Shown here: one piece after another, positions 55,834 to 64,000 of the stretch
How positions within the stretch are numbered: position 1 is the stretch's first letter
Layout of the letters: the number at the start of each line of letters is the position of its first letter
Source of the DNA: Bryobacteraceae bacterium
Lineage (GTDB): Bacteria; Acidobacteriota; Terriglobia; Bryobacterales; Bryobacteraceae
Direction of reading: 5' to 3'
DNA: 64,000 nt
Assembly: GCA_025055455.1 (NCBI GenBank)
Contig: JANWXD010000006.1
Span: forward strand, 62,001 to 126,000
Notes under the pieces: generated by a model
Database searches by the model: none
What the model was told of the DNA's origin: nothing
The model's input: the letters and a program-made list of their open reading frames with translations, nothing else
Program-made: the position numbers and the translations under genes

Positions 55834-58353
55834 ATGAAAGCTCGATTTCTACTGGCGCTCGGCTTCACCGCGCTTCTCGGTTTTTTCTTGGCGGCGCAGC
55901 GCGACGCCGTCGAAGCGGTCGAAATCGGCAAGGAAAATACCCACCTGTTGCCCACGGGCAAGGAGGCGGACGGCATTGTGGGCGATTTCGTGCTGCGCAA
56001 CGACAAAATCCACGCTCTCATCTCCGGCGCGCAGCCCCTGCGCCGCGCCAACATGTCCACCGAGTACGGCTACGTCCTCCAGGGGGTGCTGTACGATTTG
56101 GACCTGCGCGGGGCGGGCAACGACCAGATCACGGCGTTCCGGCCCGGCGGCCTGGGCCGGGAGGTTTCCTGGGTCCGCGTGGCGGAACCCGGACCTCGCG
56201 TCGGTGCAATCGAGGTCGTGCGCACGGCCGCCAAAGGCAACGGCCTGTATGAGCGCCACGAGTACCGCCTCGAGCCGGGCTGGCAGCACCTGCTGATAAC
56301 CTCCACCTTCCGCAACGAAGGCCGGGATCCTAAAACCATTTCGCCCCAACCCGTGTGGAAGGGCCTCTCGACGGAGTGGACCGTGGGCGAGGTACGCGTG
56401 GGCGACAGCATCGATCCTTTCGACAAGCGGGCCTACGCTTGGGCCCCCATGGGTTCGCCGTTGGAAAAGCAGGCGCTGCTGAAGCCCGCTGAGGAGCGCA
56501 CCTACCGCGTGGCGCTGGCGGTGGCCGATTCGCCCCTGGCTGCCTACGGCATTATCGCCTCGCTCCTGGAGCCCACCGGTGAGGTTTCCGGATCGGTGGT
56601 CGATGCCTTGGGGGAACCGCCGATTCACGGCCGACTGATGGTTTCGGTCCGTGGCCAGCGCCTACCTCACTATCCGGACTCCAAAGGCGCTCTCGCCTTT
56701 CGCCTGCCCGTCGGCCAGTACCAGGCCGTTTTCGAAGACATCGGCCGTGACCCCACCGAGCGCGCGTTCGCCGTGAAGCCGAACCAGACCACCACCGTCC
56801 ACCTCAAGGTGCCGAACGCGGCGCGCGTGCGTCTCCACATTCGCGACGAGTCCGGGCAGCCTTCGCCGGGCAAAGTGCAATTCATCGGCGTGGACGGCAC
56901 GCCCACACCGAACCTCGGCACGGACTACCGCGCCCGCGGCTGCGACCATCAACACCACACTCACGACGGTCACGTCCTCCAGCAGGTCCCGCCCGGCCGC
57001 TATCTGCTGCGGATCACGCGCGGGCCGGAGTACGAACTGGCTGAGCAGACCGTCACCGTCGCCAAAGGGCAGACCGTCGAGCTGGCCGTCACCCTCCGCC
57101 GCAGCGTGGACACAACCGGATGGATCAGCGCCGACTACCACGCTCACTCGACTCCGAGCGGCGACAATTACACCAACACGGTGGACCGGATCATCAACTT
57201 CGCGGCCGAGCACCTCGAGTTCATCCCCACGACCGAACACAACCGCTTCTATGACTGGGCGCCGGTGATCGACCAGCTGGGCCTCAGCCGCCACCTCAAG
57301 ACGGTCAAAGGCATCGAATTGACCGGCAACGGCCCGCACCTCAATGCCTTCCCGTTCGTTGTCGATCCGTTCGCGCAGAACGGCGGTGCCCCGGTATGGA
57401 ACTACGACCCGCGCATCAACGCCATTGTCCTCCGCAACTGGGGCACCCCCACGACGCATCCGGAAGGCTCGCGCTTCGACACCGAAGCCAACGCCCGCAA
57501 CAAGGTCCCGCACTTCGGCGGCGGACCGGAGCGTTGGGTTCAGGTCAACCATCCGGTCGTCGGCCACGTGTTTTTCGACCGGGACGAAGACGGCGTCTTG
57601 GACGGCGGCTTTGTCGGCTTGGAAAATCTCATCGACGCCGCGGAATTCTGGAGCACGGAGATCCTCAACCTCAGCCCGACCTACAAAAAGCACGGCGTGG
57701 CGGGCGGAGGCAACGTCGGCCAACAGAACCGCACGTTCGGCTGGCTTCAGATGCTCAACCAAGGCCGCCGGGTCTGGTGCGTGGCCGTCAGCGACGCTCA
57801 TCGCGTCTTTGGCAACGGCGTCGGCTCCTGGCGCACCTATATCGCCAGCTCCACGGACGAACCGGGCCAGATCGATCCCTCGGAAATTATCCGCAACTCG
57901 AAAGCCGGCCGCATGCTCATCACCAATGGGCCGTTCCTAAAGGTGACGACCGGCGACGGGCTGCCCATCGGATCCACCGTCATCAGCGAAGGCGGCGTGG
58001 ACTTGAACATCCAAGTGCAAGCCCCGTCCTGGATGGAGGTGGATCGCGTCCAGATCCTGGTCAACGGACGACAGCCCCGCGAATACAATTTCACCGTGGC
58101 GACGCACCCCGCCAAGTTCCGCACCGGGGTGGTGCGGTTCCATGAGCGGGTCCACGTCAAGCTCCAGCAGGACGCGCACCTGATCGTCGTGGCCGTGGGG
58201 GAGAAAGCCGATTTGAAAAAGCTCTGGGGCCGCAACCCGTACGGCAACATGCACCCGATCGCCTACACGAATCCAATCTTCGTGGACGTAGATCGAGACG
58301 GCTTCGAGGCCAACGGCGACACCCTCGGCCACCCGCTCCTGACCAGCCCCTAA
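55834..58353 (+). CDS. Large secreted CehA/McbA-family metallohydrolase
   Basis: 839 aa. A signal peptide ('LALGFTALLGFFLAAQ') precedes a beta-rich N-terminal region, carboxypeptidase-regulatory-like segments ('VSGSVVDALGEPPIHGRLMV', 'PGRYLLRITRGPEYEL') and the PHP-type metal domain ('WISADYHAHSTPSGDNYT' with HxH, 'FIPTTEHNRFYDWAP', 'VQVNHPVVGHVFF', 'VAVSDAHRVFG'). ATG 55834 is chosen because it starts the signal; ATG 55810 is in frame. The substrate is unknown (phosphoester or amide). A smaller relative is at 33481-34485. Confidence 0.8.
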   Translation: MKARFLLALGFTALLGFFLAAQRDAVEAVEIGKENTHLLPTGKEADGIVGDFVLRNDKIHALISGAQPLRRANMSTEYGYVLQGVLYDLDLRGAGNDQITAFRPGGLGREVSWVRVAEPGPRVGAIEVVRTAAKGNGLYERHEYRLEPGWQHLLITSTFRNEGRDPKTISPQPVWKGLSTEWTVGEVRVGDSIDPFDKRAYAWAPMGSPLEKQALLKPAEERTYRVALAVADSPLAAYGIIASLLEPTGEVSGSVVDALGEPPIHGRLMVSVRGQRLPHYPDSKGALAFRLPVGQYQAVFEDIGRDPTERAFAVKPNQTTTVHLKVPNAARVRLHIRDESGQPSPGKVQFIGVDGTPTPNLGTDYRARGCDHQHHTHDGHVLQQVPPGRYLLRITRGPEYELAEQTVTVAKGQTVELAVTLRRSVDTTGWISADYHAHSTPSGDNYTNTVDRIINFAAEHLEFIPTTEHNRFYDWAPVIDQLGLSRHLKTVKGIELTGNGPHLNAFPFVVDPFAQNGGAPVWNYDPRINAIVLRNWGTPTTHPEGSRFDTEANARNKVPHFGGGPERWVQVNHPVVGHVFFDRDEDGVLDGGFVGLENLIDAAEFWSTEILNLSPTYKKHGVAGGGNVGQQNRTFGWLQMLNQGRRVWCVAVSDAHRVFGNGVGSWRTYIASSTDEPGQIDPSEIIRNSKAGRMLITNGPFLKVTTGDGLPIGSTVISEGGVDLNIQVQAPSWMEVDRVQILVNGRQPREYNFTVATHPAKFRTGVVRFHERVHVKLQQDAHLIVVAVGEKADLKKLWGRNPYGNMHPIAYTNPIFVDVDRDGFEANGDTLGHPLLTSP

Positions 58354-58735
58354 TTTCGGGGGCAGGCGACGCAACCTCAAATTCCGCTGCCGCGTTTGTT
58401 GGGGTCCGCCCTGGGAAGCGTGGCCTGACTGCGTGACAGCAATCGGCGTCGGGCGGGAGCGCCGGCGTGCCGTAAGGGCGGACAGGAGGGGGGAAACCGC
58501 CAAGCTGTTGCGGCATGACGAGGTTCACCGATTGACAACGATGGGCTCGCGCGACGCGAGCGGGTCTGCCCGGCGAAACCCGCCCTCCTGCGCCGGGGAC
58601 GGACCGTTAGGTCGTTGAACGTCGCAGAGGAATTGACCGAACAAACAAAAGGGCGCTCGACGGCGCCCTTGTCAATGACGGTAAACGCCGGACGACAGGC
58701 GGCGATGCCTGGCCGGGTTGGGTGACAACACGCCG
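58354..58735. other. Non-coding gap
   Basis: No gene was supported in this 382-bp stretch. It holds a terminator for the minus-strand gene on its right (58641-58671). Open frames running through it in both directions have codon use unlike the neighbours and no start signals. No tRNA pattern or repeat was seen. Confidence 0.5.
58641..58671 (-). terminator. Rho-independent terminator of the 58736-59236 gene
   Basis: AAGGGCGC (58650-58657) and GCGCCCTT (58664-58671) form an 8-bp GC-rich stem with a 6-base loop. On the minus strand it is followed by a T-rich run (reverse complement of 58641-58650: TTTGTTTGTT). It lies 65 bp after the stop of the minus-strand gene. Confidence 0.75.
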
Positions 58736-59236
58736 CTAAGCGGCAGGTCGCACCACCTGCAGGTTGCGCGCCGCCTGCCGGATCACGCTGGCCCGGGCAT
58801 ACATCGCCTGGGCGTTGCTGCCCAGCGTTTCGCGCTGCCAGAGCAGCGGTCGCCTGTCGGCCAGCGCACGGTAGGTCTGATTGAGGAACAATGTCAGCGT
58901 CGCCAGGCCGGCTTTCATCCGCTCGAACTCGCGAGCCTGCGCCTCGGTGAGCCTTGGCTCCATCCGCTCGAAAGCCGTGATCTCGCGCCGCAGATGGCGG
59001 ACGCGCTCCTCCAGGATGCCCATCTGAGCAGACACCCAACGCCAGTCGGGAGAACTATTGCGGAGATAAGCTTCCAGCTCCGCCGCCCCCCGTTGGACAT
59101 CCACCGCCTCCCGAGCGATCGCCTTCAGCTGCGAGGCTGCAGATCCGACCACGACGCATTTGGTTTCCAAAGCGAAGGATGAAACGGTGAGAACCAGAAG
59201 CAGCGCGAACAAACGAGACCACACACTGATCCTCAT
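58736..59236 (-). CDS. Secreted helical protein, unknown function
   Basis: 166 aa. A signal peptide ('LFALLLVLTVSSFA') precedes a helical protein ('QLKAIAREAVDVQRGAAELE', 'GILEERVRHLRREITAFERM', 'AQAREFERMKAGLATLTLFL'). The ATG 59236 has an excellent GGAGGTG about 8 bases upstream, and the gene ends in a good terminator, so it is well set up for strong, single-gene expression. A perfect palindrome lies about 35 bp upstream of its ribosome-binding site. No family was recognised. Confidence 0.65.
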   Translation of the reverse strand: MRISVWSRLFALLLVLTVSSFALETKCVVVGSAASQLKAIAREAVDVQRGAAELEAYLRNSSPDWRWVSAQMGILEERVRHLRREITAFERMEPRLTEAQAREFERMKAGLATLTLFLNQTYRALADRRPLLWQRETLGSNAQAMYARASVIRQAARNLQVVRPAA

Positions 59237-59270
59237 CGCTCCTCACCTCCTTTCTTTGGAATCCCTACCT

Positions 59271-59290
59271 CCCCGGGGTGAACCCCGGGG
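59271..59290. repeat. Perfect 20-bp palindrome
   Basis: CCCCGGGGT-GA-ACCCCGGGG, two 9-bp arms around a 2-base centre, in the 231-bp gap between ndk and the 166-aa gene. It could be an operator or a hairpin in the leader of the downstream gene or trailer of ndk; there is no T-run to make it a terminator. Confidence 0.5.
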
Positions 59291-59467
59291 GATCGCTCCC
59301 AATGGGACAGATGCGACGATGTCGCGGCAGGTTTCACGTACCGGGCAGCCGCCAGCCTTTGGGACGCAGCGCCTCGGAGGACGCCTGAAAGCAGGGCCTT
59401 CGACCTCCCGGCCTCGCGGTATGTGCAGCTTCGGGGCGACTCGGGCCAGGCACCGGCCCGAATTCCT

Positions 59468-59884
59468 TCACACCAGCTCCGAGGTGCTGAAGAAGAAGCG
59501 CAGCTCGCGTTCGGCCGTCTCGGGGGCGTCGGAGCCGTGGATGGCGTTGCGCTCGATGTTGGTTCCGTACAACTTGCGCACCGTGCCCTCACCCGCCTTG
59601 GCCGGATCCGTAGGTCCCATCAGATCCCGGAGGCGCGCGACGGCGTCCTCGCGCTCGAGCGCCATCACCACCACCGGCCCTTCCGTCATGAACCGCACCA
59701 GGCTTTCGTAGAAGTGCTTGCCTCGATGCACCTCGTAGAACTGCTCTGCCTGCTCGCGGCGCAGCCGCTGCATGCGCAGGGCCAGAATGCGAAAGCCGGC
59801 CTCCTCGATCATGGCTAGGATCTTGCCGGTGCAGCCCGCAGCCACGGCATCCGGCTTGATGATGGAAAGCGTTCGTTCGAGCAT
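59468..59884 (-). CDS. ndk: Nucleoside diphosphate kinase
   Basis: 138 aa. 'ERTLSIIKPDAVAAGCTGKI' and 'NAIHGSDAPETAERELRFFF' with the phospho-accepting His are the family signature, and the length is standard. It balances NTP pools with ATP. It lies 6 bp downstream of sucD on the minus strand; ndk next to sucCD makes sense because succinyl-CoA synthetase can produce the GTP or ATP that Ndk uses. Confidence 0.96.
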   Translation of the reverse strand: MLERTLSIIKPDAVAAGCTGKILAMIEEAGFRILALRMQRLRREQAEQFYEVHRGKHFYESLVRFMTEGPVVVMALEREDAVARLRDLMGPTDPAKAGEGTVRKLYGTNIERNAIHGSDAPETAERELRFFFSTSELV

Positions 59885-59890
59885 GTTGCG

Positions 59891-60760
59891 TCAATGAAGC
59901 AAACGGCGTACGGTCTCCCCGATTTCCGCGGGACTTTCGCAGACGTGGATGCCGGCTTCGCGCATGGCTCGGATCTTGTCCTCCGCCCGGCCCGTGCCGC
60001 CGGCGATGATGGCCCCGGCATGGCCCATGCGCCGACCTGGCGGAGCGGTGCGTCCGGCCACGAACCCCACCACCGGTTTGCGCATGTGCCGCTGGACGAA
60101 CCCCGCCGCCATCTCCTCCGCATTGCCGCCGATTTCTCCGATCATCACGACGGCGTCCGTCTCGGGGTCCTCGTTGAATAGAGCCAAGGCGTCGACAAAA
60201 CTGGTCCCGATGATCGGATCGCCCCCGATGCCGATGCAGGTGGACTGTCCGATGCCGAGCCGCGTCAATTGGTCCACCGCTTCATAGGTCAGCGTCCCCG
60301 AGCGCGACACCACGCCCACCCGCCCGGGCCGGTGGATGTGCCCCGGCATGATGCCGATCTTGCACTGACCCGGGGAAATGATGCCGGGGCAGTTGGGGCC
60401 GATCAACCGTGTCTTGCGACCCTGGAGGAACCGCCACACCCTCACCATGTCGAGCGCCGGAATGCCCTCGGTGATGCAGACCACCAGCTCCAGGTCCGCG
60501 TCGGCGGCCTCCATGATCGCGTCGGCGGCGAACGCCGGCGGCACGAAGATGGCCGAGGCATTCGCCCCCGTGGCGCGCACCGCTTCCTGCACGGTGTCGA
60601 ACACAGGCCGATCCAAATGGCGCGTGCCGCCCTTGCCGGGCACCACGCCGCCGACCACCTGGGTGCCGTATTCGATGCACTGCTGGGCGTGAAAGGTGGC
60701 CTCGCGGCCCGTGAAACCTTGAAACAAAACGCGCGTGTTCCGATCTACCAGGATGCTCAT
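59891..60760 (-). CDS. sucD: Succinyl-CoA synthetase, alpha subunit
   Basis: 289 aa. The CoA-binding '[20 protein letters not shown]', '[20 protein letters not shown]' and '[19 protein letters not shown]', and the phosphohistidine loop '[16 protein letters not shown]' are present. It forms succinate and NTP from succinyl-CoA in the TCA cycle together with SucC. ATG 60760 overlaps the sucC stop by 4 bp, coupling the two subunits. Confidence 0.96.
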   Translation of the reverse strand: MSILVDRNTRVLFQGFTGREATFHAQQCIEYGTQVVGGVVPGKGGTRHLDRPVFDTVQEAVRATGANASAIFVPPAFAADAIMEAADADLELVVCITEGIPALDMVRVWRFLQGRKTRLIGPNCPGIISPGQCKIGIMPGHIHRPGRVGVVSRSGTLTYEAVDQLTRLGIGQSTCIGIGGDPIIGTSFVDALALFNEDPETDAVVMIGEIGGNAEEMAAGFVQRHMRKPVVGFVAGRTAPPGRRMGHAGAIIAGGTGRAEDKIRAMREAGIHVCESPAEIGETVRRLLH

Positions 60761-61914
60761 TGCGCCAGCCGCACCACCTTCTCCGCCGCGTCCTTCATGT
60801 TCTCGGCGACCGTAAAGTTCAGGCCGGACTCCAGCAGAATGCGCCGTCCTTCCTCCACATTCGTTCCTTCCAACCGCACCACCACCGGCACGCGGATGTC
60901 CAGCTCTCGGGCTGCCGCCACGACGCCCGTGGCCAGGCGGTCGCACCGCAGGATCCCGCCGAAGATATTGATGAGCACCGCCTTTACATGCGGGTCCGAT
61001 AACAGGATGCGGAACGCGTTCTGCACCTGCTCGGCGCTGGCCCCGCCGCCCACGTCCAGAAAGTTAGCGGGATTTCCGCCCGCGTGCTTGATGATGTCCA
61101 TCGTGGCCATGGCCAGGCCCGCGCCGTTGACCATGCAGCCGACATTGCCGTCGAGCTTGATGTAGCTCAGCCCGTAGCGCGAGGCTTCCACCTCGAGCGG
61201 ATCCTCCTCGTTGACGTCACGCCACTCGAGCAGGTCTTTGTGACGGTACAAGGCGTTGTCGTCGAGATTGATTTTGGCATCCAGAGCGAAGACCCGCCCG
61301 TCGGTGGTTACGACGAACGGGTTGATTTCGGCGAGCGAGGCGTCCACCTCCTCGTAGGCCCGCGCCAGCGCCGCCATGGCCGAGGCCGCCGCCGCAGCCG
61401 TCGCACCCTGCAGCCCCATGCCGTAGGCGAGCTTGCGCGCCTGGAACGCCGCCAGTCCGAATCCCGGCTCGATGGACTCCTTGAGAATTTTCTCCGGCGA
61501 GGTAGCCGCTACCTCTTCGATCTCCACGCCTCCGGCGGCCGAAGCCATGAAAACCGCCCTTCCCTGTGCCCGGTCCAGCACCACCCCGAGATACAGTTCC
61601 TGCGCCACGGACAGCGTCTCCTCCACCAGCACACGCCGCACCAGGCGGCCTTCCGGTCCGGTTTGAGGGGTGACCAGGCGCATGCCTAGCATCATGCCGG
61701 CAATCTGCGCCGCTTCTTCTGCGTTTGCCGCGACTTTGATGCCACCGCCCTTGCCCCGGCCGCCGGCATGAATCTGCGCCTTGATGACCACGCTACCGCC
61801 GAGACGACGAGCGATCGCGCCCGCCTCCTCCGCCGTGCTCGCCACGTCGCCCTTGGGCACGGGAACACCGTAGCGGGCCAAGAGAGCCTTGGCCTGGTAC
61901 TCGTGGATTTTCAT
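60757..61914 (-). CDS. sucC: Succinyl-CoA synthetase, beta subunit
   Basis: 385 aa. The ATP-grasp domain begins '[20 protein letters not shown]' and has '[20 protein letters not shown]'; the C-terminal part has '[20 protein letters not shown]', '[20 protein letters not shown]' and '[18 protein letters not shown]'. It binds the nucleotide and forms the alpha2beta2 enzyme with SucD. First gene of a sucC-sucD-ndk operon; divergent from trpD with a 97-bp gap that holds a short direct repeat. Confidence 0.96.
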   Translation of the reverse strand: MKIHEYQAKALLARYGVPVPKGDVASTAEEAGAIARRLGGSVVIKAQIHAGGRGKGGGIKVAANAEEAAQIAGMMLGMRLVTPQTGPEGRLVRRVLVEETLSVAQELYLGVVLDRAQGRAVFMASAAGGVEIEEVAATSPEKILKESIEPGFGLAAFQARKLAYGMGLQGATAAAAASAMAALARAYEEVDASLAEINPFVVTTDGRVFALDAKINLDDNALYRHKDLLEWRDVNEEDPLEVEASRYGLSYIKLDGNVGCMVNGAGLAMATMDIIKHAGGNPANFLDVGGGASAEQVQNAFRILLSDPHVKAVLINIFGGILRCDRLATGVVAAARELDIRVPVVVRLEGTNVEEGRRILLESGLNFTVAENMKDAAEKVVRLAQ

Positions 61915-61975
61915 CGGGTTGCTGCTGTGTTTCCAGCTCGCGGCGCAAAGCGCGACCGCCGTGCTAGCATTCAGG

Positions 61976-61996
61976 AAAAGTCAACGCAAAAGTCAA
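61976..61996. repeat. Short direct repeat in the sucC-trpD gap
   Basis: AAAAGTCAA occurs at 61976-61984 and again at 61988-61996, a 12-bp period. In the minus direction each copy reads TTGACTTTT, so they could be alternative -35 boxes for sucC or half-sites of an operator. No matching -10 box was convincing. Confidence 0.4.
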
Positions 61997-62011
61997 AGAC
62001 TTCACTATAGC

Positions 62012-63037
62012 ATGTCGCTTCTTCCGTTCCTCCATTGCCTGCTCGACCGGAGGGATCTGAGCCGGGAACAAGCCGCCGCGGCCATGACGGCGATGCTGCG
62101 CGGGGAGGCCAGCTCCGCTCAGATTGCGGCGTTTCTGGCGGCGCTGCGGGTGAAAGGCGAAACCGTCGACGAGCTGGTCGGATTCGCCCGTGCCATGCGG
62201 GAGCATGCGATCACGATCGAGACCGGCTTGCCGGATGGCGAGGCGCTGCTCGATACTTGCGGCACGGGCGGCGACGGGGCCGGAACGTTCAACATCTCCA
62301 CCATCGCGGCGCTCGTCGCCGCAGGAGCGGGCGTCCGCGTCGCCAAGCATGGCAACCGCTCGATCTCCAGCCGCTGCGGCAGCGCCGATCTGCTGGAAAG
62401 CCTCGGCGTGCCGCTGGCGGCCGCACCAGAGGACATGAGCCGAGCCTTGCGGGAAGCCGGCATTGCGTTTCTGTTCGCTCCGGCGTTGCATCCGGCCATG
62501 AAGCATGCGCAACCGGCGCGACTGGAGTTGAAAACGCGCACCGTGTTCAACTTGCTCGGACCGCTGACCAATCCCGCGCGCGCCACCGCTCAACTCGTAG
62601 GTGCCCCCAGCGAGCGGGCGGCGCGCCTCCTGGCGGAGGCATTGGCGGCTCTCGACCTGCCTCGGGGCTTTGTCGTCCACGGTTCCGACGGACTGGACGA
62701 AATCACAACGACCGGCCCAACGCTGCTGCTCGAGATCCGCGACGGTCGAGTGCGCGAGCGCACCGTCGCGCCAGCCGATTTCGGCGTGCCTTCCGCCCGG
62801 CCGGACGAGCTGCGGGGCGGCGACCGCGACGTCAACTGCGCGATCGCCCGGTCGGTGCTGTCCGGCGCCCGGGGACCACAGCGAGATGTCGTGCTCGTTA
62901 ACGCCGCGGCGGCCCTGGTTGCTGCCGGGGCAGCCCGAGACTTTACCGAGGGGATGCAGCGCGCGGCGGACTCCGTCGATTCCGGAGCCGCTTGGCGAAA
63001 GCTGGAACAGCTGCGGTCGGTCTTGGGAGCGGCCTGA
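62012..63037 (+). CDS. trpD: Anthranilate phosphoribosyltransferase
   Basis: 341 aa. 'LLDTCGTGGDGAGTFNISTI' (PRPP-binding glycine loop), 'VAKHGNRSISSRCGSADLLE' and 'FLFAPALHPAMKHAQPARLE' with 'TVFNLLGPLTNPARATAQLV' are classic TrpD. It transfers phosphoribose to anthranilate in tryptophan synthesis. ATG 62012 gives the usual N-terminus ('LPFLHCLLDRRDLSREQAAA'). It is alone: no other trp gene is within the window. Confidence 0.95.
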   Translation: MSLLPFLHCLLDRRDLSREQAAAAMTAMLRGEASSAQIAAFLAALRVKGETVDELVGFARAMREHAITIETGLPDGEALLDTCGTGGDGAGTFNISTIAALVAAGAGVRVAKHGNRSISSRCGSADLLESLGVPLAAAPEDMSRALREAGIAFLFAPALHPAMKHAQPARLELKTRTVFNLLGPLTNPARATAQLVGAPSERAARLLAEALAALDLPRGFVVHGSDGLDEITTTGPTLLLEIRDGRVRERTVAPADFGVPSARPDELRGGDRDVNCAIARSVLSGARGPQRDVVLVNAAAALVAAGAARDFTEGMQRAADSVDSGAAWRKLEQLRSVLGAA

Positions 63038-63185
63038 CTGGCGCGCCTCATGCGTCAGCCGAGGGGAGGCTCGCTCGATCTTCGATTGCGAGCGTAGCCG
63101 CTCGACGGACTCCGCACCGCGGTGTACGAAGTCGAACCCAACGTACGGAGCCGAATGCAGCGGGGCGCCTTCCCCGACGTCGCCG

Positions 63186-63746
63186 CTAACCGTTGGCCAC
63201 GACCTTCCCAACCAGGAAAAGCGCCGCCGCGAGGAACGCGGCCAGGGCCTGGTATTCCTGATTGCGCCGGTAAAGCATCCACTCGAAGCGGCCCTGGCGG
63301 GAGTATGGCCGCAACCGCGGCCGCAGCATCGGCACGCGTTCGGCATAGCTGGCATACGACGGGAACAGTTTCCGGAGGTGTTGTTCTTCCAGCTCGATGA
63401 CCGGCAAATACACGCCCGCAAACACCGCGGCAAACACGAGGGCCAGCGCGAGGCGGCGAGAGGCTACGACCAGTCCAGCGGCGGCCACCAGCGTACCCAA
63501 ATACAGCGGATTCCGCACGTACGCATACGGACCCGTCGTGGCGAGCCGCTCGTTCTTGGCCAGGTGCCCTGCGGCCCAGGCGCGCAACGCGACCCCCAGC
63601 GCGGCCAGCGGGAGCCCGACCCAGAGAGATTCGGGCGTCGGATTGGCGAGCCACAAGTAGGTCCCCGCGAGCACGAAGCCCGCCGGGACACGCAGGCGCG
63701 CCACGAAATCGGCGTAAGGTTTCGGGAAAATGGGCCGGCGCCTCAA
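63186..63746 (-). CDS. Isoprenylcysteine carboxyl methyltransferase/PEMT-like membrane methyltransferase
   Basis: 186 aa with about four or five transmembrane helices. 'TTGPYAYVRNPLYLGTLVAA' (the NxxY/RNPxY(L/I)G motif) and 'IELEEQHLRKLFPSYASYAE' are the signatures of the ICMT/PEMT family, which methylate lipids or prenyl thiols with SAM. The substrate here is unknown; lipids are most likely in bacteria. The ATG overlaps the upstream GT9 gene by 4 bp. Confidence 0.82.
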   Translation of the reverse strand: MRRRPIFPKPYADFVARLRVPAGFVLAGTYLWLANPTPESLWVGLPLAALGVALRAWAAGHLAKNERLATTGPYAYVRNPLYLGTLVAAAGLVVASRRLALALVFAAVFAGVYLPVIELEEQHLRKLFPSYASYAERVPMLRPRLRPYSRQGRFEWMLYRRNQEYQALAAFLAAALFLVGKVVANG

Positions 63747-64000
63747 CTGCCGGATCCAGCCGACTGGCTCCGCACCGCCAGACGGGCGGCGAGGGCCTCG
63801 AAAACGGTCTCCGGCGCCACTGCGCGCATACTGTCGTCCTCGCGGCGACCGCGCTGGTAGCAGGTCTTGGCTTCCGCAGCCCGCAACACCGTAACGCTGT
63901 CGCCGTACGGCCCGTTGCGCGCCGGATCCGTGGGACCGAAGATCGCCACCCCCGGCTTTCCCAGAGCTGCCGCCAGATGTATGGGGCCGCTGTCGATGCC
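63743..64000 (-). CDS. Glycosyltransferase family 9 (heptosyltransferase-like), C-terminal part (cut by window edge)
   Basis: The last 85 residues of a protein that runs off the right edge. 'GIDSGPIHLAAALGKPGVAI' and 'FGPTDPARNGPYG' are the nucleotide-sugar site of GT9 ADP-heptose:LPS heptosyltransferases. Its stop overlaps the start of the membrane methyltransferase gene by 4 bp, so the two are probably co-expressed in envelope or lipopolysaccharide synthesis. Confidence 0.85.
   Translation of the reverse strand, partial: GIDSGPIHLAAALGKPGVAIFGPTDPARNGPYGDSVTVLRAAEAKTCYQRGRREDDSMRAVAPETVFEALAARLAVRSQSAGSGS

Noticed and set aside
58377-59039. Minus-strand open frame across the terminator and the 166-aa gene
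   Set aside because: It runs through a good terminator, is out of frame with a gene that has a strong start, and is low-complexity.

Overview
The window is GC-rich, densely coded bacterial chromosome. Its best lineage marker is a set of four secreted proteins ending in the 'Solibacter-type' C-terminal domain (TIGR03437-like: a 'VVNAASFQPG'-type opening, a 'QINFQVPYE'-type centre and a 'GLYQINV'-type end). Together with a large Oar-like TonB-dependent receptor, twin-arginine Gfo/Idh/MocA and sugar-isomerase proteins and CehA/McbA hydrolases, this points to an Acidobacteriota member of the Solibacteres/Bryobacterales. No rRNA, tRNA, CRISPR array, prophage or insertion sequence was recognised; no 16S is present to confirm the assignment.

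Layout. 1-10.6 kb: the start of a methyltransferase with a small membrane protein, a PflX-like radical SAM enzyme, cysK beside a CymR-like Rrf2 regulator, the glnA-glnE nitrogen module with a clear promoter, xseA and guaB. 10.6-16.7 kb: a tight three-gene operon of TonB-dependent receptor, PaaK-like adenylate-forming enzyme and a divergent Nramp-like transporter. 16.7-18.4 kb: a radical SAM protein resembling tetraether lipid synthase (Tes). 18.6-22.2 kb: rpmI, rplT, a coiled-coil protein, zapA, a phosphodiesterase and a DUF481 protein. 22.3-28 kb: secreted propeller proteins. 28-30 kb: aroB and ubiE/menG. 30-40.3 kb: a long minus-strand series with bshA (bacillithiol), a histidine kinase, TPR and coiled-coil proteins, dCMP deaminase and a small ArsC/Spx-like gene with an in-frame TGA. 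40.4-49 kb: a FecR protein, a Cys-rich mini-protein, sugar oxidoreductase genes, alaX and a lone nuoA, mixed with gene remnants. 50-55.7 kb: egtD-senB-senA and a divergent ABC transporter. 55.8-64 kb: a CehA/McbA protein, ndk, sucCD, trpD, an ICMT-like methyltransferase and a GT9 glycosyltransferase running off the end.

The most striking theme is selenium and low-molecular-weight thiols. (i) The ArsC/Spx-like gene has TGA exactly at the first Cys of its CxxC motif, followed by a hairpin of bacterial SECIS geometry and preceded by a good promoter, so it is probably a selenoprotein. (ii) egtD-senB-senA looks like a selenoneine pathway, beside a betaine/ergothioneine-type ABC importer that is a candidate uptake system for it. 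(iii) bshA and cysK/CymR-like add bacillithiol and cysteine metabolism. The selenophosphate synthetase both selenium routes need is not in the window and must be sought elsewhere in the genome.

Several genes are broken: a VOC-family gene with an in-frame TAA, a C-terminal scrap of one TonB receptor and a frameshifted N-terminal scrap of another. All starts, motifs and promoters were read by eye; no homology search or RNA folding program was run.
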